Assembly (NCBI GenBank): GCA_963170185.1
Contig: CAUJGS010000029.1
Span: 1 to 51,308, forward strand
DNA length: 51,308 nucleotides
Source of the DNA: Bdellovibrionota bacterium
Lineage (GTDB): Bacteria > Bdellovibrionota > Bdellovibrionia > Bdellovibrionales > JAMPXM01
Reading direction: 5' to 3'
Shown here: positions 16,857 to 29,054 of the stretch, one piece after another
Numbering within the stretch: the stretch's first letter is position 1
Layout of the letters: every line of letters starts with the position of its first letter
Position numbers and translations under genes: made by a program
The notes under the pieces: model-generated
The model's database searches: none
The model's input: the letters and a program-made list of their open reading frames with translations, nothing else
What the model was told of the DNA's origin: nothing

Positions 16857-19308
16857 CGATCTCGCCAGTGTCGCCAATTGTCGCAATGCCCGTTACCTTT
16901 TCGTCCGGATTCAAAGTGATCAAGCGAACACCCTGAGTGTTGCGTCCAAGAACGGAGATGTCAGAAGCATTCATACGAATCGTCTGACCCTTGTCCGTGG
17001 TGATCATCAACTCGTCAGTGTCGAGAACCAAACGAGTTCCAACCACCGCACCGACTTTGTCTGTCGTCTTCTGAGTGATGATACCAACGCCACCACGCGA
17101 CTGAACACGGTACTCGTCAATCGGTGTACGTTTTCCGTAGCCGTTCTCCGTGACCATCAACAGCGTCGCTTTGGATGTCTTGTCGAGAATCTCCATGCCG
17201 ACGACGATGTCTTCTTTGCCCAGTGTGACACCCTTCACGCCGCGAGCCGATCGGCCCATGGCACGAACGTCACCTTCGTCAAAGCGAATCGACATACCTT
17301 CTTTGGTCGCGATGAACACATCGCACTTTCCGTTAGAAAGTTTCGCGTCGATCACATTGTCATCAAGATCCGTCGTCAAAGCGATGATCCCAGAAGGACG
17401 TGGGTTCGAGAACGCATCTAGCGATGTTTTCTTGATCACGCCTTTTTCCGTGAGCATCACGACAAAGCGGTCTTCGTCGAACTTGTCTGTCGGCAAGATC
17501 GCACGAACCTTTTCTGAATTGCTTAGGCTTAGAACGTTCGCAATCGCCTTACCTTTGCTTGTACGGCTAGCAAGCGGCAAACGGTGAACTTTCAGCCAGA
17601 AGAGCTTTCCTTTGTTCGTGAACACAAGAAGCATCGTGTGCGTGTTCGCAACGAAGATCTCGGTGACGAAATCTTCTTCGCGAGTTTCGGCACCCTTAAG
17701 GCCCTTACCGCCACGCTTCTGCACACGGTATTCATCAAGCGGAATACGTTTGATGTAACCAGTGTCTGTCATGACAACGACCATTTGTTCGTTGGCGATC
17801 AGGTCTTCGTCATCGAGGTCACTTGCGTCGCCGGTGATTTGCGTGCGGCGCGGATTCGAGAACTTCGCTTTAATCTCTTCAAGCTCTTCGACGATGATGT
17901 CGTAAATCTTTTGAACGTCCGAAAGAACGCTCTTCAGCCAGGCGATTTCTTTTTCGATCTCGATCAACTCGTCGATGATCTTTTGGCGCTCAAGACCAGT
18001 AAGACGCTGCAAGCGCATTTCAAGAATGGCTTGTGCTTGACGATCGCTAAAGCCAAATCGCTCCATGAGGTTTGATTTCGCGATCTGCGCTTCTTTTGAT
18101 TCGCGGATTGTCGAAACAACGGCATCGATCATGTCGAGCGCTTTCTTTAAACCTTCCAAGAGATGCGCGCGCGCTTCTGCTTTTTTCAGTTCAAAGATAC
18201 AGCGTTTTGTGACGACGTTTTGACGATGCTCGATAAACGCTTCGAGCATCGATTTCAGATCGAACGTGCGCGGTTGATTTTTTGAATCAAGCGCCAGCAT
18301 ACGAATACCAAAGCTCGTTTGCATCTGCGTGTACTTGTAAAGACGGTTGAGAACAACGCTGGCGTTCTCTCCACGTTTTACAAGAATCACGATGCGCATA
18401 CCTTCGCGCGACGACTCGTCGCGGATATCCGAAATGCCCTCGATTTTTTTATCGCGAACAAGGTCGGCGATCGATTCGATGAGCTTCGCCTTATTCACCT
18501 GATAAGGAATCTCAGTGACGATGATCTCTTCGCGATCTTTTACGTTCACGATTTCAGCTACGGCTTGTAGCGAAATAATGCCCGCACCTTTTTTGTAAGC
18601 CGAAATGATTCCTTCGCGGCCCGAGATCACTCCTGCCGAAGGGAAATCCGGACCAGGAATCTTTTCGATGAGTTCGTCCAATGTGCATTTCGGATTGCGA
18701 ATCAAGTGCACGCAACCATCGATAACTTCGCCCAAATTATGCGGCGGAATATTTGTCGCCATACCGACCGCGATTCCCGTCGATCCGTTCACCAATAGGT
18801 TCGGGAACTTCGACGGAAGGATCAGCGGAATCAAAAGCGAGTCGTCGTAGTTAGGGCCGTACGGAACGGTTTCCTTCTCAATGTCTTCAAGCAGCGCTTC
18901 CGCAAGCTCCGTCATACGGACTTCGGTATAACGAGCAGCCGCCGGGCTATCACCGTCGATCGAGCCGAAGTTTCCTTGGCCATCGACAAGCGGATAACGA
19001 AGCGAGAAGTCTTGCGCCATACGCACCATCGTGTCGTAGGCCGCGGCATCGCCGTGCGGATGGTATTTACCGATGACATCACCCACGACACGAGCCGACT
19101 TTTTATACGGCTTATCGTGCGTGTTGCTGAGTTCGTGCATCGCAAACAGAATCCGGCGGTGAACCGGCTTCAAACCGTCGCGCACATCCGGGAGTGCGCG
19201 ACCGACGATGACACTCATCGAGTATTGCAGATACGCGTCTTGCATCTCGCGATTGATATCGACGCGGGAGATTCCATTTTCAGTGGGATTCGAGTTTTCT
19301 TCAGCCAT
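16816..19308 (-). CDS. gyrA: DNA gyrase subunit A
   Basis: The 830-residue GyrA breaks and rejoins DNA during supercoiling. The catalytic tyrosine is Tyr127 in [10 protein letters not shown]. The quinolone-determining region [19 protein letters not shown] has Ala88 where E. coli has Ser83, while Asp92 (E. coli Asp87) is kept. The C-terminal DNA-wrapping domain contains the GyrA-box QKRGGKG (about residue 535). The ATG follows AAAGGA. It lies 13 nt downstream of gyrB in the same direction, giving the classical dnaA-dnaN-recF-gyrB-gyrA order. A separate parC/topoisomerase IV gene is not in this window. Confidence 0.98.
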   Translation of the reverse strand: MAEENSNPTENGISRVDINREMQDAYLQYSMSVIVGRALPDVRDGLKPVHRRILFAMHELSNTHDKPYKKSARVVGDVIGKYHPHGDAAAYDTMVRMAQDFSLRYPLVDGQGNFGSIDGDSPAAARYTEVRMTELAEALLEDIEKETVPYGPNYDDSLLIPLILPSKFPNLLVNGSTGIAVGMATNIPPHNLGEVIDGCVHLIRNPKCTLDELIEKIPGPDFPSAGVISGREGIISAYKKGAGIISLQAVAEIVNVKDREEIIVTEIPYQVNKAKLIESIADLVRDKKIEGISDIRDESSREGMRIVILVKRGENASVVLNRLYKYTQMQTSFGIRMLALDSKNQPRTFDLKSMLEAFIEHRQNVVTKRCIFELKKAEARAHLLEGLKKALDMIDAVVSTIRESKEAQIAKSNLMERFGFSDRQAQAILEMRLQRLTGLERQKIIDELIEIEKEIAWLKSVLSDVQKIYDIIVEELEEIKAKFSNPRRTQITGDASDLDDEDLIANEQMVVVMTDTGYIKRIPLDEYRVQKRGGKGLKGAETREEDFVTEIFVANTHTMLLVFTNKGKLFWLKVHRLPLASRTSKGKAIANVLSLSNSEKVRAILPTDKFDEDRFVVMLTEKGVIKKTSLDAFSNPRPSGIIALTTDLDDNVIDAKLSNGKCDVFIATKEGMSIRFDEGDVRAMGRSARGVKGVTLGKEDIVVGMEILDKTSKATLLMVTENGYGKRTPIDEYRVQSRGGVGIITQKTTDKVGAVVGTRLVLDTDELMITTDKGQTIRMNASDISVLGRNTQGVRLITLNPDEKVTGIATIGDTGEIDGDGTPSAPPIKN

Positions 19309-19321
19309 GTCTCATAATCCT

Positions 19322-23030
<3,709 letters not shown>

Positions 23031-23042
23031 TAAATCCCTGGC

Positions 23043-24197
23043 CTAAATTCTCAGTGGCATGACGACGCAGGTGTAGCTTTGGTCATTCTGTGGACGCATC
23101 AGACCTGGCGAAAGTTGATCGTTCAAATGAAGATCGACACCCTCGTCATCAAAGCTGTTCAAAACATCGAGCATGTACCGAGCGTTGAAGCCGATCTTCA
23201 GATCTCCGCCCTTGTAGTTCACTTCGATCTCTTCTTTCGCGTCGCCAAGCTCCGGGTTGTTCGACGTGATTTCCATACGTCCACCAGTTAAAGCCAGTGT
23301 CACGCCTTTGTACTTCTGGTTCGAAAGAAGCGAAACGCGCTTCAGTGACGAGAGCAGAATTTCGCGAGGAACTTGCACACGGTTAGGAACAGACTGTGGA
23401 ATAAACTGTTGATAAGAAGGGAACTTCCCTTCGATCAGGCGAACCATCAAGACTGTCGAACCGCGACGAACAACAAGTTGCGAGCCTTCAACCGCGAGAT
23501 CAAAATCCCCTTCGATTGTTTCAAGCATCTTGCGAATTTCAAACAAACCTTTGCGAGGAATGATTACGCCTGTAGCAGGAAAGGCTGATTGCGACTGTTC
23601 TTTTGAAAGCTGCATCTCGCGATCGACGATCGAAAGACGGAAGCCATCGGTTGCAACCATGCGGAACGAAGTCTTGCTATCTTTCTGAACGCGCTCAAAG
23701 AAAACGCCGTTCAAGTGGTAGCGAGTTTCGTCGTTTGAAACCGAGTAGATCGTCTTTTCGATCATGTCGGCAAAAACTCCCGACGAAATCGTCATGAAGT
23801 CTTTTGTCGCATACGACGGAAATACTGGATATTCCTCGGCCGCAATTCCGACGAGGTTGAAAACCGATTTTCGTTGTTTGATTTCAAGCCAGTTGTTGTC
23901 GCGCTTCGTAAGCGTAACCGGTCCGTCGTCCAATTCCTTGATGATCTCAAAAAGGCTCTTTGCAGAAACGGCGACTTTGCCAGCCTTCTCTTTCAGAGTT
24001 GGAATCTGATCGGTGAGGCTGACCTCAAGATCCGTTGCAAAAACCTTGAGCACGCCGTCTTTTGCTTCCAAAAGAACATTCACAAGAACCGGCATGGTGT
24101 TTCGTTTCTCGACAATGTTCTGCGTTTTACCGAGAAGGTTCAGAAGATCTTTTTTTTCCGCTTCGATCATCATGGAACTAGTGTTGGTTTCCGCCAT
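23043..24197 (-). CDS. dnaN: DNA polymerase III sliding clamp (beta subunit)
   Basis: The 384-residue beta clamp has three repeated clamp folds. Family features include VEKRNTMPVLVNVLLEA, TDLEVSLTDQIP, the ATDGFRLSIVDRE segment in the middle domain, and the C-terminal QNDQSYTCVVMPLRI. It holds the polymerase on DNA and binds partner proteins in its hydrophobic cleft. The start at 24197 has AGAGAA upstream. An internal ATG pair nine codons later is an alternative that would remove a non-conserved tail. Its promoter must lie in the origin segment upstream. Confidence 0.97.
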   Translation of the reverse strand: MAETNTSSMMIEAEKKDLLNLLGKTQNIVEKRNTMPVLVNVLLEAKDGVLKVFATDLEVSLTDQIPTLKEKAGKVAVSAKSLFEIIKELDDGPVTLTKRDNNWLEIKQRKSVFNLVGIAAEEYPVFPSYATKDFMTISSGVFADMIEKTIYSVSNDETRYHLNGVFFERVQKDSKTSFRMVATDGFRLSIVDREMQLSKEQSQSAFPATGVIIPRKGLFEIRKMLETIEGDFDLAVEGSQLVVRRGSTVLMVRLIEGKFPSYQQFIPQSVPNRVQVPREILLSSLKRVSLLSNQKYKGVTLALTGGRMEITSNNPELGDAKEEIEVNYKGGDLKIGFNARYMLDVLNSFDDEGVDLHLNDQLSPGLMRPQNDQSYTCVVMPLRI

Positions 24198-24421
24198 AAG
24201 ATTCTCTTGGTTTCTCTTCTTTCTATATTTAATAAATAAAACAGAAGTAGTAGTAGGGCCTGTGGTTAACGTCTATTTCCTTTTAACTCATTGCTTTCAC
24301 TTCAATTTTCCTGTGGAAGAAATGGCCCTTAATTCGCCCTTCTTCCAGCTCCCGGATGTGCATGAGGAGCTTCCACAGAGTTGATCTCCCCTGCCTCCAC
24401 ATGGTTTTCCAGGATCCACAT
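24198..24421. other. oriC: Probable replication origin (oriC) with basal unwinding element
   Basis: The dnaN-dnaA gap contains, in order: an AT-rich tract (24221-24242), the trinucleotides AAG-TAG-TAG-TAG (24245-24256), a GGCC cluster (24257-24260) and a DnaA box on the reverse strand, TGTGGTTAA (24261-24269, one mismatch to TGTGGATAA). Read from the box outwards, the plus strand gives 3'-GAT-GAT-GAT-GAA-5'. This is the DnaA-trio arrangement known from Bacillus subtilis and many other bacteria. Further TCCACA cores, possible weaker DnaA sites, follow at 24312-24320, 24369-24377, 24395-24403, 24412-24420 and, inside dnaA, 24439-24447. No protein is encoded here. Strand orientation of genes also diverges around this region. 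Confidence 0.85.
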
Positions 24422-26005
24422 TCACACCCCTGTGATGTTGTGGATTCTCACCTGTAACTCATCGATATCTCTCTTCATATCCAGATTTGATACGAGTTGA
24501 TCGTCGATTCGCTGCAGAGCATTCATCACCGTCGTGTGATCGCGTCCACCAAAATGGCGTCCGATTTCAACGAGCGATTTATTAGGCAAATTCTTTTTAA
24601 TAAGCCACATCGCGATCTGGCGAGCTGTGACAATCGGCTTTGGACGCGCTTGTCCACGAAGATCCGTCGCACGAAGACGGTAATGAGTCGCTACGAGGCT
24701 CTCAATATCTTCCATCGTGATCTGGTTGCCTTCGGAATCAAGAGCCAGGATCTGCTTCGCGCTATCCAAAGTGACTGGAGAGTTCGAGAAGCTGAAATAA
24801 ACCTCGATCTTATTAAGGTTGCCTTCAAGCTCACGAACCGAGCGTTTTGAAACCTTCGCCACGTATTGAAGAACGGCGTCGTCGATGCGAAGCCCACGCT
24901 GCTCAGTCTTTGAGCGCAAGATCGCAAGACGTGTTTCAAAATCCGGCATCTTGATGTCGGCAACTAGGCCGCCTTCAAGGCGTGTGCGGATACGATCTTC
25001 CAAGCCTGGGATATCCTTGGGTAGTCGGTCGCTGGTCACCACAACCTGCTTACGCATCAAATAGAAGTGGTTAAATGTCTGGAAGAACTCTTCTTGAATC
25101 TGCTCTCCACGGCCGAGGACGTGAATATCGTCCATCAAGAGTACATCGCATTTTTCGCGGTACTTGGCGTGGAACTTATCCATCGTGCGGTGACGAAGGC
25201 TACTCATGAACTCCGACAAGAATCGACTAGTATCCACATAAGTTACTCGCAGATGTGGAAAACGTATGCGGATCTGATTCCACACCGCAAACATCAAGTG
25301 CGTTTTACCGAGACCAGTGGGTCCGACAATAAATAGTGGATTGTAGGTCGTGCTCGGATTGTCGGCAATCGAGAGACTTGCGTTGTAGGCAAACTCATTT
25401 GTGCGGCCGACGACGAATGTAGAGAACGTCATGTCGGCACGTGGCTCATTTCCAGACGGTACAAGCGTGTGAGCGCCGGCCGCTCCGACCGCAGGTTGGC
25501 TAGAGTCAGACTTCATCGACTGTTGAATCTCTTGTTGATGGAAGTACTCATCCAATGTCGTCGGTTCCGACGATGTAGGCGCAGGTCGTCCGGTAATTCG
25601 AATCTCCGTCGTGAATTCGCCCGAATAGTGTGCGCGAATCTCTGGGTAGAATCGGTCCATGTAATTTTCAATCTGTTCTTTGTGCAGACGTGACGGAACA
25701 CCTAAGACAAACTTCAGCACGCCACTTTCCGTGGGTTCGATCTCCTCCAAAGTCGTAGCCGTCAGCCAGTTGCGGAAAGCCTTATTGTCGGGATTCAAAT
25801 GTAGAAGGTTGTCGACAACCTTTTTCCAGAAGTCGGTTTTTGAGTCCAAGGCGTGGTTCGCGGCAGCCGAGTCTTGAGTAGGTGATGACTCGTTTTGGCC
25901 GGCACCGTGATTGGTCAGGTGAGTACTCGTCACGTGAGTAAGTGGCACCTGTTCCGCGTATTTTGGTTCCGCAAATGATGTCGATGGATATTCATCATGG
26001 TTCAT
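24422..26005 (-). CDS. dnaA: Chromosomal replication initiator protein DnaA
   Basis: This 527-residue AAA+ protein opens the origin. Residues 1-55 are an unusual polar extension. Domain I is about 56-135 (FWKKVVDNLL...FRNWL). A linker runs to about 190. The AAA+ domain has Walker A GPTGLGKT (228-235) and Walker B VLLMDDIHVL (288-297). Domain IV, the DNA-binding part, carries GRDHTTVMNAL near residue 487. The ATG at 26005 is preceded by GAGGGG with 9-nt spacing. The frame stays open 47 codons further upstream, but that stretch contains a DnaA box and no conserved residues. Autoregulation by DnaA is likely because DnaA boxes lie upstream (26058-26066, 26174-26182). Confidence 0.97.
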   Translation of the reverse strand: MNHDEYPSTSFAEPKYAEQVPLTHVTSTHLTNHGAGQNESSPTQDSAAANHALDSKTDFWKKVVDNLLHLNPDNKAFRNWLTATTLEEIEPTESGVLKFVLGVPSRLHKEQIENYMDRFYPEIRAHYSGEFTTEIRITGRPAPTSSEPTTLDEYFHQQEIQQSMKSDSSQPAVGAAGAHTLVPSGNEPRADMTFSTFVVGRTNEFAYNASLSIADNPSTTYNPLFIVGPTGLGKTHLMFAVWNQIRIRFPHLRVTYVDTSRFLSEFMSSLRHRTMDKFHAKYREKCDVLLMDDIHVLGRGEQIQEEFFQTFNHFYLMRKQVVVTSDRLPKDIPGLEDRIRTRLEGGLVADIKMPDFETRLAILRSKTEQRGLRIDDAVLQYVAKVSKRSVRELEGNLNKIEVYFSFSNSPVTLDSAKQILALDSEGNQITMEDIESLVATHYRLRATDLRGQARPKPIVTARQIAMWLIKKNLPNKSLVEIGRHFGGRDHTTVMNALQRIDDQLVSNLDMKRDIDELQVRIHNITGV

Positions 26006-26468
26006 TATGTAAGCCCCTCGCAGACTGAACGTTTCAGAAGACGTTTCGAAAAGCCTATGTGGAAAATCTTTCAGCCTTCGTAGCTCGGTCTCAAAAAATA
26101 TTGAGAGCGCCGCCGCTTTAGCCCCGTTTGCGAGCCCCTCTCCCAAACGGCCAAACGACTGCTACGCGCTTGGTTTTCCACAGCTTTTCCCTACCCTGAC
26201 AAGTTCTGTCAGGTCGCGAATTTCGTTTTTCAACGCTGTTCGCGCTTACGACCGATTTGGCTGAGGGAAATCGCGTTTACAGAAGGGCAAAATCGTAGGA
26301 TTTCGGCTCTGTATCTGCGTTCTCCGTGAGTCTGGGGTGCTGAAAACATAGTCCCAGCCGTTTTCGGGCGCCGGAGGTAGTTAACAGTGTGGACTCCGCT
26401 TTTCAACACCTTGACGGTTGCGCTGCACTGTGCTTTTTTAGGCACCTTTGAAAGCACCGAGGTAAAGA
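26006..26468. promoter_or_regulatory. dnaA-rpmH divergent control region with DnaA boxes and inverted repeats
   Basis: These 463 nt carry no credible gene. Two perfect TTTTCCACA-class DnaA boxes occur, one per strand, at 26058-26066 (reverse) and 26174-26182 (forward). Two perfect 7-bp inverted repeats lie at 26124-26150 (CCGTTTG...CAAACGG) and 26195-26213 (CCTGACA-AGTTC-TGTCAGG). ACGTTTC occurs twice 12 nt apart in the dnaA leader (26029-26035, 26041-26047). A possible rpmH promoter has TTGACG at 26411-26416 and a T-rich -10 at 26434-26440. The region probably holds both divergent promoters and may be a second DnaA-binding part of the origin. Confidence 0.7.
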
Positions 26469-26618
26469 ATGAAACGCACCTATCAGCCCAGCCGCCGCCG
26501 CCGCAAAAATACTCATGGATTCCGCGCCCGTATGGCGACAAAAGATGGGCAAGAGGTCCTTAATCGCCGTCGTGCGAAGGGCCGTAAGAAGCTGGTAGTT
26601 ACTGTCAGCGGCAAGTGA
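26469..26618 (+). CDS. rpmH: 50S ribosomal protein L34
   Basis: A 49-residue, strongly basic protein with the L34 hallmarks [22 protein letters not shown] and [12 protein letters not shown] (positions 1-22 and 32-43). It is part of the large ribosomal subunit. GAGG lies about 5 nt upstream of the ATG. The stop overlaps the GTG start of rnpA (GTGA), the usual tight coupling of this pair. Confidence 0.97.
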   Translation: MKRTYQPSRRRRKNTHGFRARMATKDGQEVLNRRRAKGRKKLVVTVSGK

Positions 26619-27064
26619 GCCCTTCCTCTAAGCAGGAAACTCCAAAATCTCAGATGCAAGATGGGTCGACTCGAGTGGGTCGAACTCGTCTTGTCGTTTT
26701 GTCTCGTCGTTCTGATTTCCTTCGCACGTTCCGTCTAGGGAAAAAGCTTCGACCGTCCGACTGGGTGGTCTTTAACGTTTACCGAAAATCATCAGAGGAG
26801 AGTCCCAAAGGATTGCGCTGCGGCTGGACCTGTCCAAAAGCGGTTGGCAACGCCGTCGTTCGCAATCGCTTGAAGCGTTGGTCGCGTCAGTGGTGCCGCG
26901 AAAACGTGAAGGCTTTGGCCGCTAGCGGGGAAGAGCTTCCGCATGTCGATCTGAACATCGGGTTTCGAGCCATGCCTGAGGGCTTTTTTCGCAAACTCAA
27001 ATATTCTGAGTTCTGTGCTGGGATGGATCCCGCTTGGACTGAAATTTTGCGATGGAAAAGATGA
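26615..27064 (+). CDS. rnpA: Ribonuclease P protein component
   Basis: This 149-residue basic protein is the cofactor of the RNase P ribozyme that matures tRNA 5' ends. The RNR signature is visible as [13 protein letters not shown] (about residues 85-97), preceded by [10 protein letters not shown]. The N-terminal 25 residues, rich in Ser/Thr/Lys, are not conserved. The GTG start overlaps the rpmH stop codon. The RNase P RNA gene itself is not seen in this window. Confidence 0.94.
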   Translation: MSPSSKQETPKSQMQDGSTRVGRTRLVVLSRRSDFLRTFRLGKKLRPSDWVVFNVYRKSSEESPKGLRCGWTCPKAVGNAVVRNRLKRWSRQWCRENVKALAASGEELPHVDLNIGFRAMPEGFFRKLKYSEFCAGMDPAWTEILRWKR

Positions 27065-27068
27065 ATTC

Positions 27069-27332
27069 ATGTTCGCCTTTTTGAAAGCGAAAGTGTACAG
27101 CCTACTGACGACGCTCGCCCTGGTACTTATCGCATTTTATCGTGCGGTCGGCTCACTCTGGTTGAGCGGATCTTGTCGCTTTGAACCGTCGTGTTCGATT
27201 TATGCCGAAGAGGCTGTTCGACGTTATGGTTTCTCGGTGGGAGGAAGGCTGGCGCTGGCGCGCTTGCTTCGTTGTCGCCCAGGTGGGCCGTTTGGATTGG
27301 ATCCGGTTCCGGATCTCGATGAGAAACGATAA
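27069..27332 (+). CDS. yidD: Membrane protein insertion efficiency factor YidD
   Basis: This 87-residue protein matches YidD, which assists YidC-dependent membrane insertion. The family motif is clear: SCRFEPSCSIYAEEAVRRYG, then LLRCRPGGPFGLDPVP. An amphipathic or hydrophobic N-terminal helix (about 10-30) lies at the membrane. The ATG at 27069, just after the rnpA stop, is preferred; the frame is open further upstream only inside rnpA. yidC follows after 12 nt, as in most bacteria. Confidence 0.94.
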   Translation: MFAFLKAKVYSLLTTLALVLIAFYRAVGSLWLSGSCRFEPSCSIYAEEAVRRYGFSVGGRLALARLLRCRPGGPFGLDPVPDLDEKR

Positions 27333-27344
27333 GGGACTTTAAGT

Positions 27345-29036
27345 ATGAATGGACAGCAAATGGGACCGGAAAATAAATCCTTCTTAGATCGCGGCACACT
27401 TATCGCCATGGTGCTTGTCGGAATCGTTTGGTTTGGCTGGTCGAAATGGGTTGAAACCAAGTACCCGACTGCGAAAGCTCCACAAACTTCTGTGGCAAGC
27501 GAAACCGTCGCCGATACAGCTAAAGACCAAGGCGCTGCGGGTTCGGCGGGTTCTTCTGCCGCTGGGGAAACCGGAACCGGTGGTTCAGCGACCACGGCAA
27601 AAACGCAAGCTCCCGTCACGGCGGAAACAGCACCGGAGACGCTAGAGCCGATCGCGACCGAGCATTGGACGGGTCAGATTTCTTCGCATGGAATGGCGAT
27701 CACGCAGATCACTTTGAAAAACTACACGACTCGCGATGATAAGCCGATCGTGATCGGTTCAGCTGCGGGCGGAATCTTTGCGACAAGCCTTCTCGATGGC
27801 AAACACCCGTTGAATTTCCGCATTGAAAAGCAAGGCGATGCGAAGTGGGTCGGTGTTTCGAATCAAGGTGCCTACACAGTCACGAAAGAGATGGAACTTG
27901 TTCGCGAAGGCGAGGCTTCGGGCCGAGCTATGAAGGTTAGCACGGTTGTAAAAGGCGACCTTTCGCAGTTCCCAGGGCTCACAACTGCGATTGCCGATGT
28001 GGTACAAGCTCCCGCGAGCTCGAGCTTCTTGGCTCCTTCTTACGATCATTACGACTGGTTCGTTCGTCACGAAGACACCAATACACGCACGATCATCAAC
28101 CCGGAAAAACCTGCCGCTTTGGATTACAAGACGACGATGTCGGCGGCGCTTTCATCTCACTACTTCACGGCGGCGATTGCCGACCAGTCTCCACTTCGCC
28201 CGGAGTTCAAAGGCGAAAGCGTGACAAAGAAAGACGACAAGCTGCTTTCAACGGGCGTGCTCGCGTACAAGCCGATGGTGAAGTCGGACGAATTTAAGAC
28301 GGAGCAGGTGATCTACGTCGGAGCAAAAGACGTAAAAGCGCTTCGCGCCGCCCATATGGAACTTGCTAAAGTCATCGACTACGGAATGTTCGCGGTGATC
28401 GCGGAGCCACTTTTGTGGCTGATGCGCTTTTTCTTTGGTTGGTTTGGAAACTGGGGCTTTGCGATCATCGGTTTGACGATCGTTGTTCGCTCATTGGTTC
28501 TCCCGTTCAACATTTACTCGTTTAAATCGATGAAGGTCATGCAGCAGATCCAGCCGCAGATGCAGCAGGTTCGCGAACGTTACAAAGATGACCCTCGTCG
28601 CATGAACGAAGAAGTTATGAAGCTGATGAAGGACAACAAGGCCAATCCGTTGGGTGGCTGTCTTCCGATGTTGCTTCAGCTCCCCGTATTTTTCGCCCTT
28701 TACCAAGTTCTCGCTATGTCGATCGACCTCTATCGCCAGCCGTTTATCTTCTGGATCAACGATTTGACGGTGAAGGACCCGTTCTTTGTCCTTCCGGTCT
28801 TGATGGGTATTTCGATGTTCTTGCAGCAGAAGATTACACCGGTGGCTGATCCGCAGCAGGCTAAGATCCTGATGTGGATGCCGGTGATCTTCTCGCTTCT
28901 GATGTTTACGTTACCAAGCGGACTGACCCTTTACATTTTCGTGAGCACGCTCTTCGGAATCATTCAGCAGTACGTGCTCATGCGAGACAAGTCGTCCGCG
29001 CAACCAACAAAAACTGTCCGCGAGGCAAAAGCCTAA
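27345..29036 (+). CDS. yidC: Membrane protein insertase YidC
   Basis: A 563-residue Gram-negative-type insertase. There is one N-terminal membrane helix (about 17-34) and an Ala/Gly/Thr-rich linker (about 55-95). A large periplasmic domain of about 230 residues precedes the conserved C-terminal core of five helices, from PLLWLMRFFFGWFGNWG onward. The core contains the groove arginine (IVVRSLVLPF), the coiled cytoplasmic hairpin (MQQIQPQMQQVRERYKDDP) and NPLGGCLPMLLQLPVFFALY. It inserts and folds membrane proteins alone or with SecYEG, including subunit c of ATP synthase. AAGGGA lies upstream of the ATG. Confidence 0.97.
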   Translation: MNGQQMGPENKSFLDRGTLIAMVLVGIVWFGWSKWVETKYPTAKAPQTSVASETVADTAKDQGAAGSAGSSAAGETGTGGSATTAKTQAPVTAETAPETLEPIATEHWTGQISSHGMAITQITLKNYTTRDDKPIVIGSAAGGIFATSLLDGKHPLNFRIEKQGDAKWVGVSNQGAYTVTKEMELVREGEASGRAMKVSTVVKGDLSQFPGLTTAIADVVQAPASSSFLAPSYDHYDWFVRHEDTNTRTIINPEKPAALDYKTTMSAALSSHYFTAAIADQSPLRPEFKGESVTKKDDKLLSTGVLAYKPMVKSDEFKTEQVIYVGAKDVKALRAAHMELAKVIDYGMFAVIAEPLLWLMRFFFGWFGNWGFAIIGLTIVVRSLVLPFNIYSFKSMKVMQQIQPQMQQVRERYKDDPRRMNEEVMKLMKDNKANPLGGCLPMLLQLPVFFALYQVLAMSIDLYRQPFIFWINDLTVKDPFFVLPVLMGISMFLQQKITPVADPQQAKILMWMPVIFSLLMFTLPSGLTLYIFVSTLFGIIQQYVLMRDKSSAQPTKTVREAKA

Positions 29037-29054
29037 AGGATATTGGAGGAAGTC

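Noticed and set aside
26006-26146. A 47-codon upstream extension of dnaA.
   Set aside because: The added stretch contains a DnaA box and has no conserved residues. The ATG at 26005 has a good ribosome-binding site (GAGGGG).
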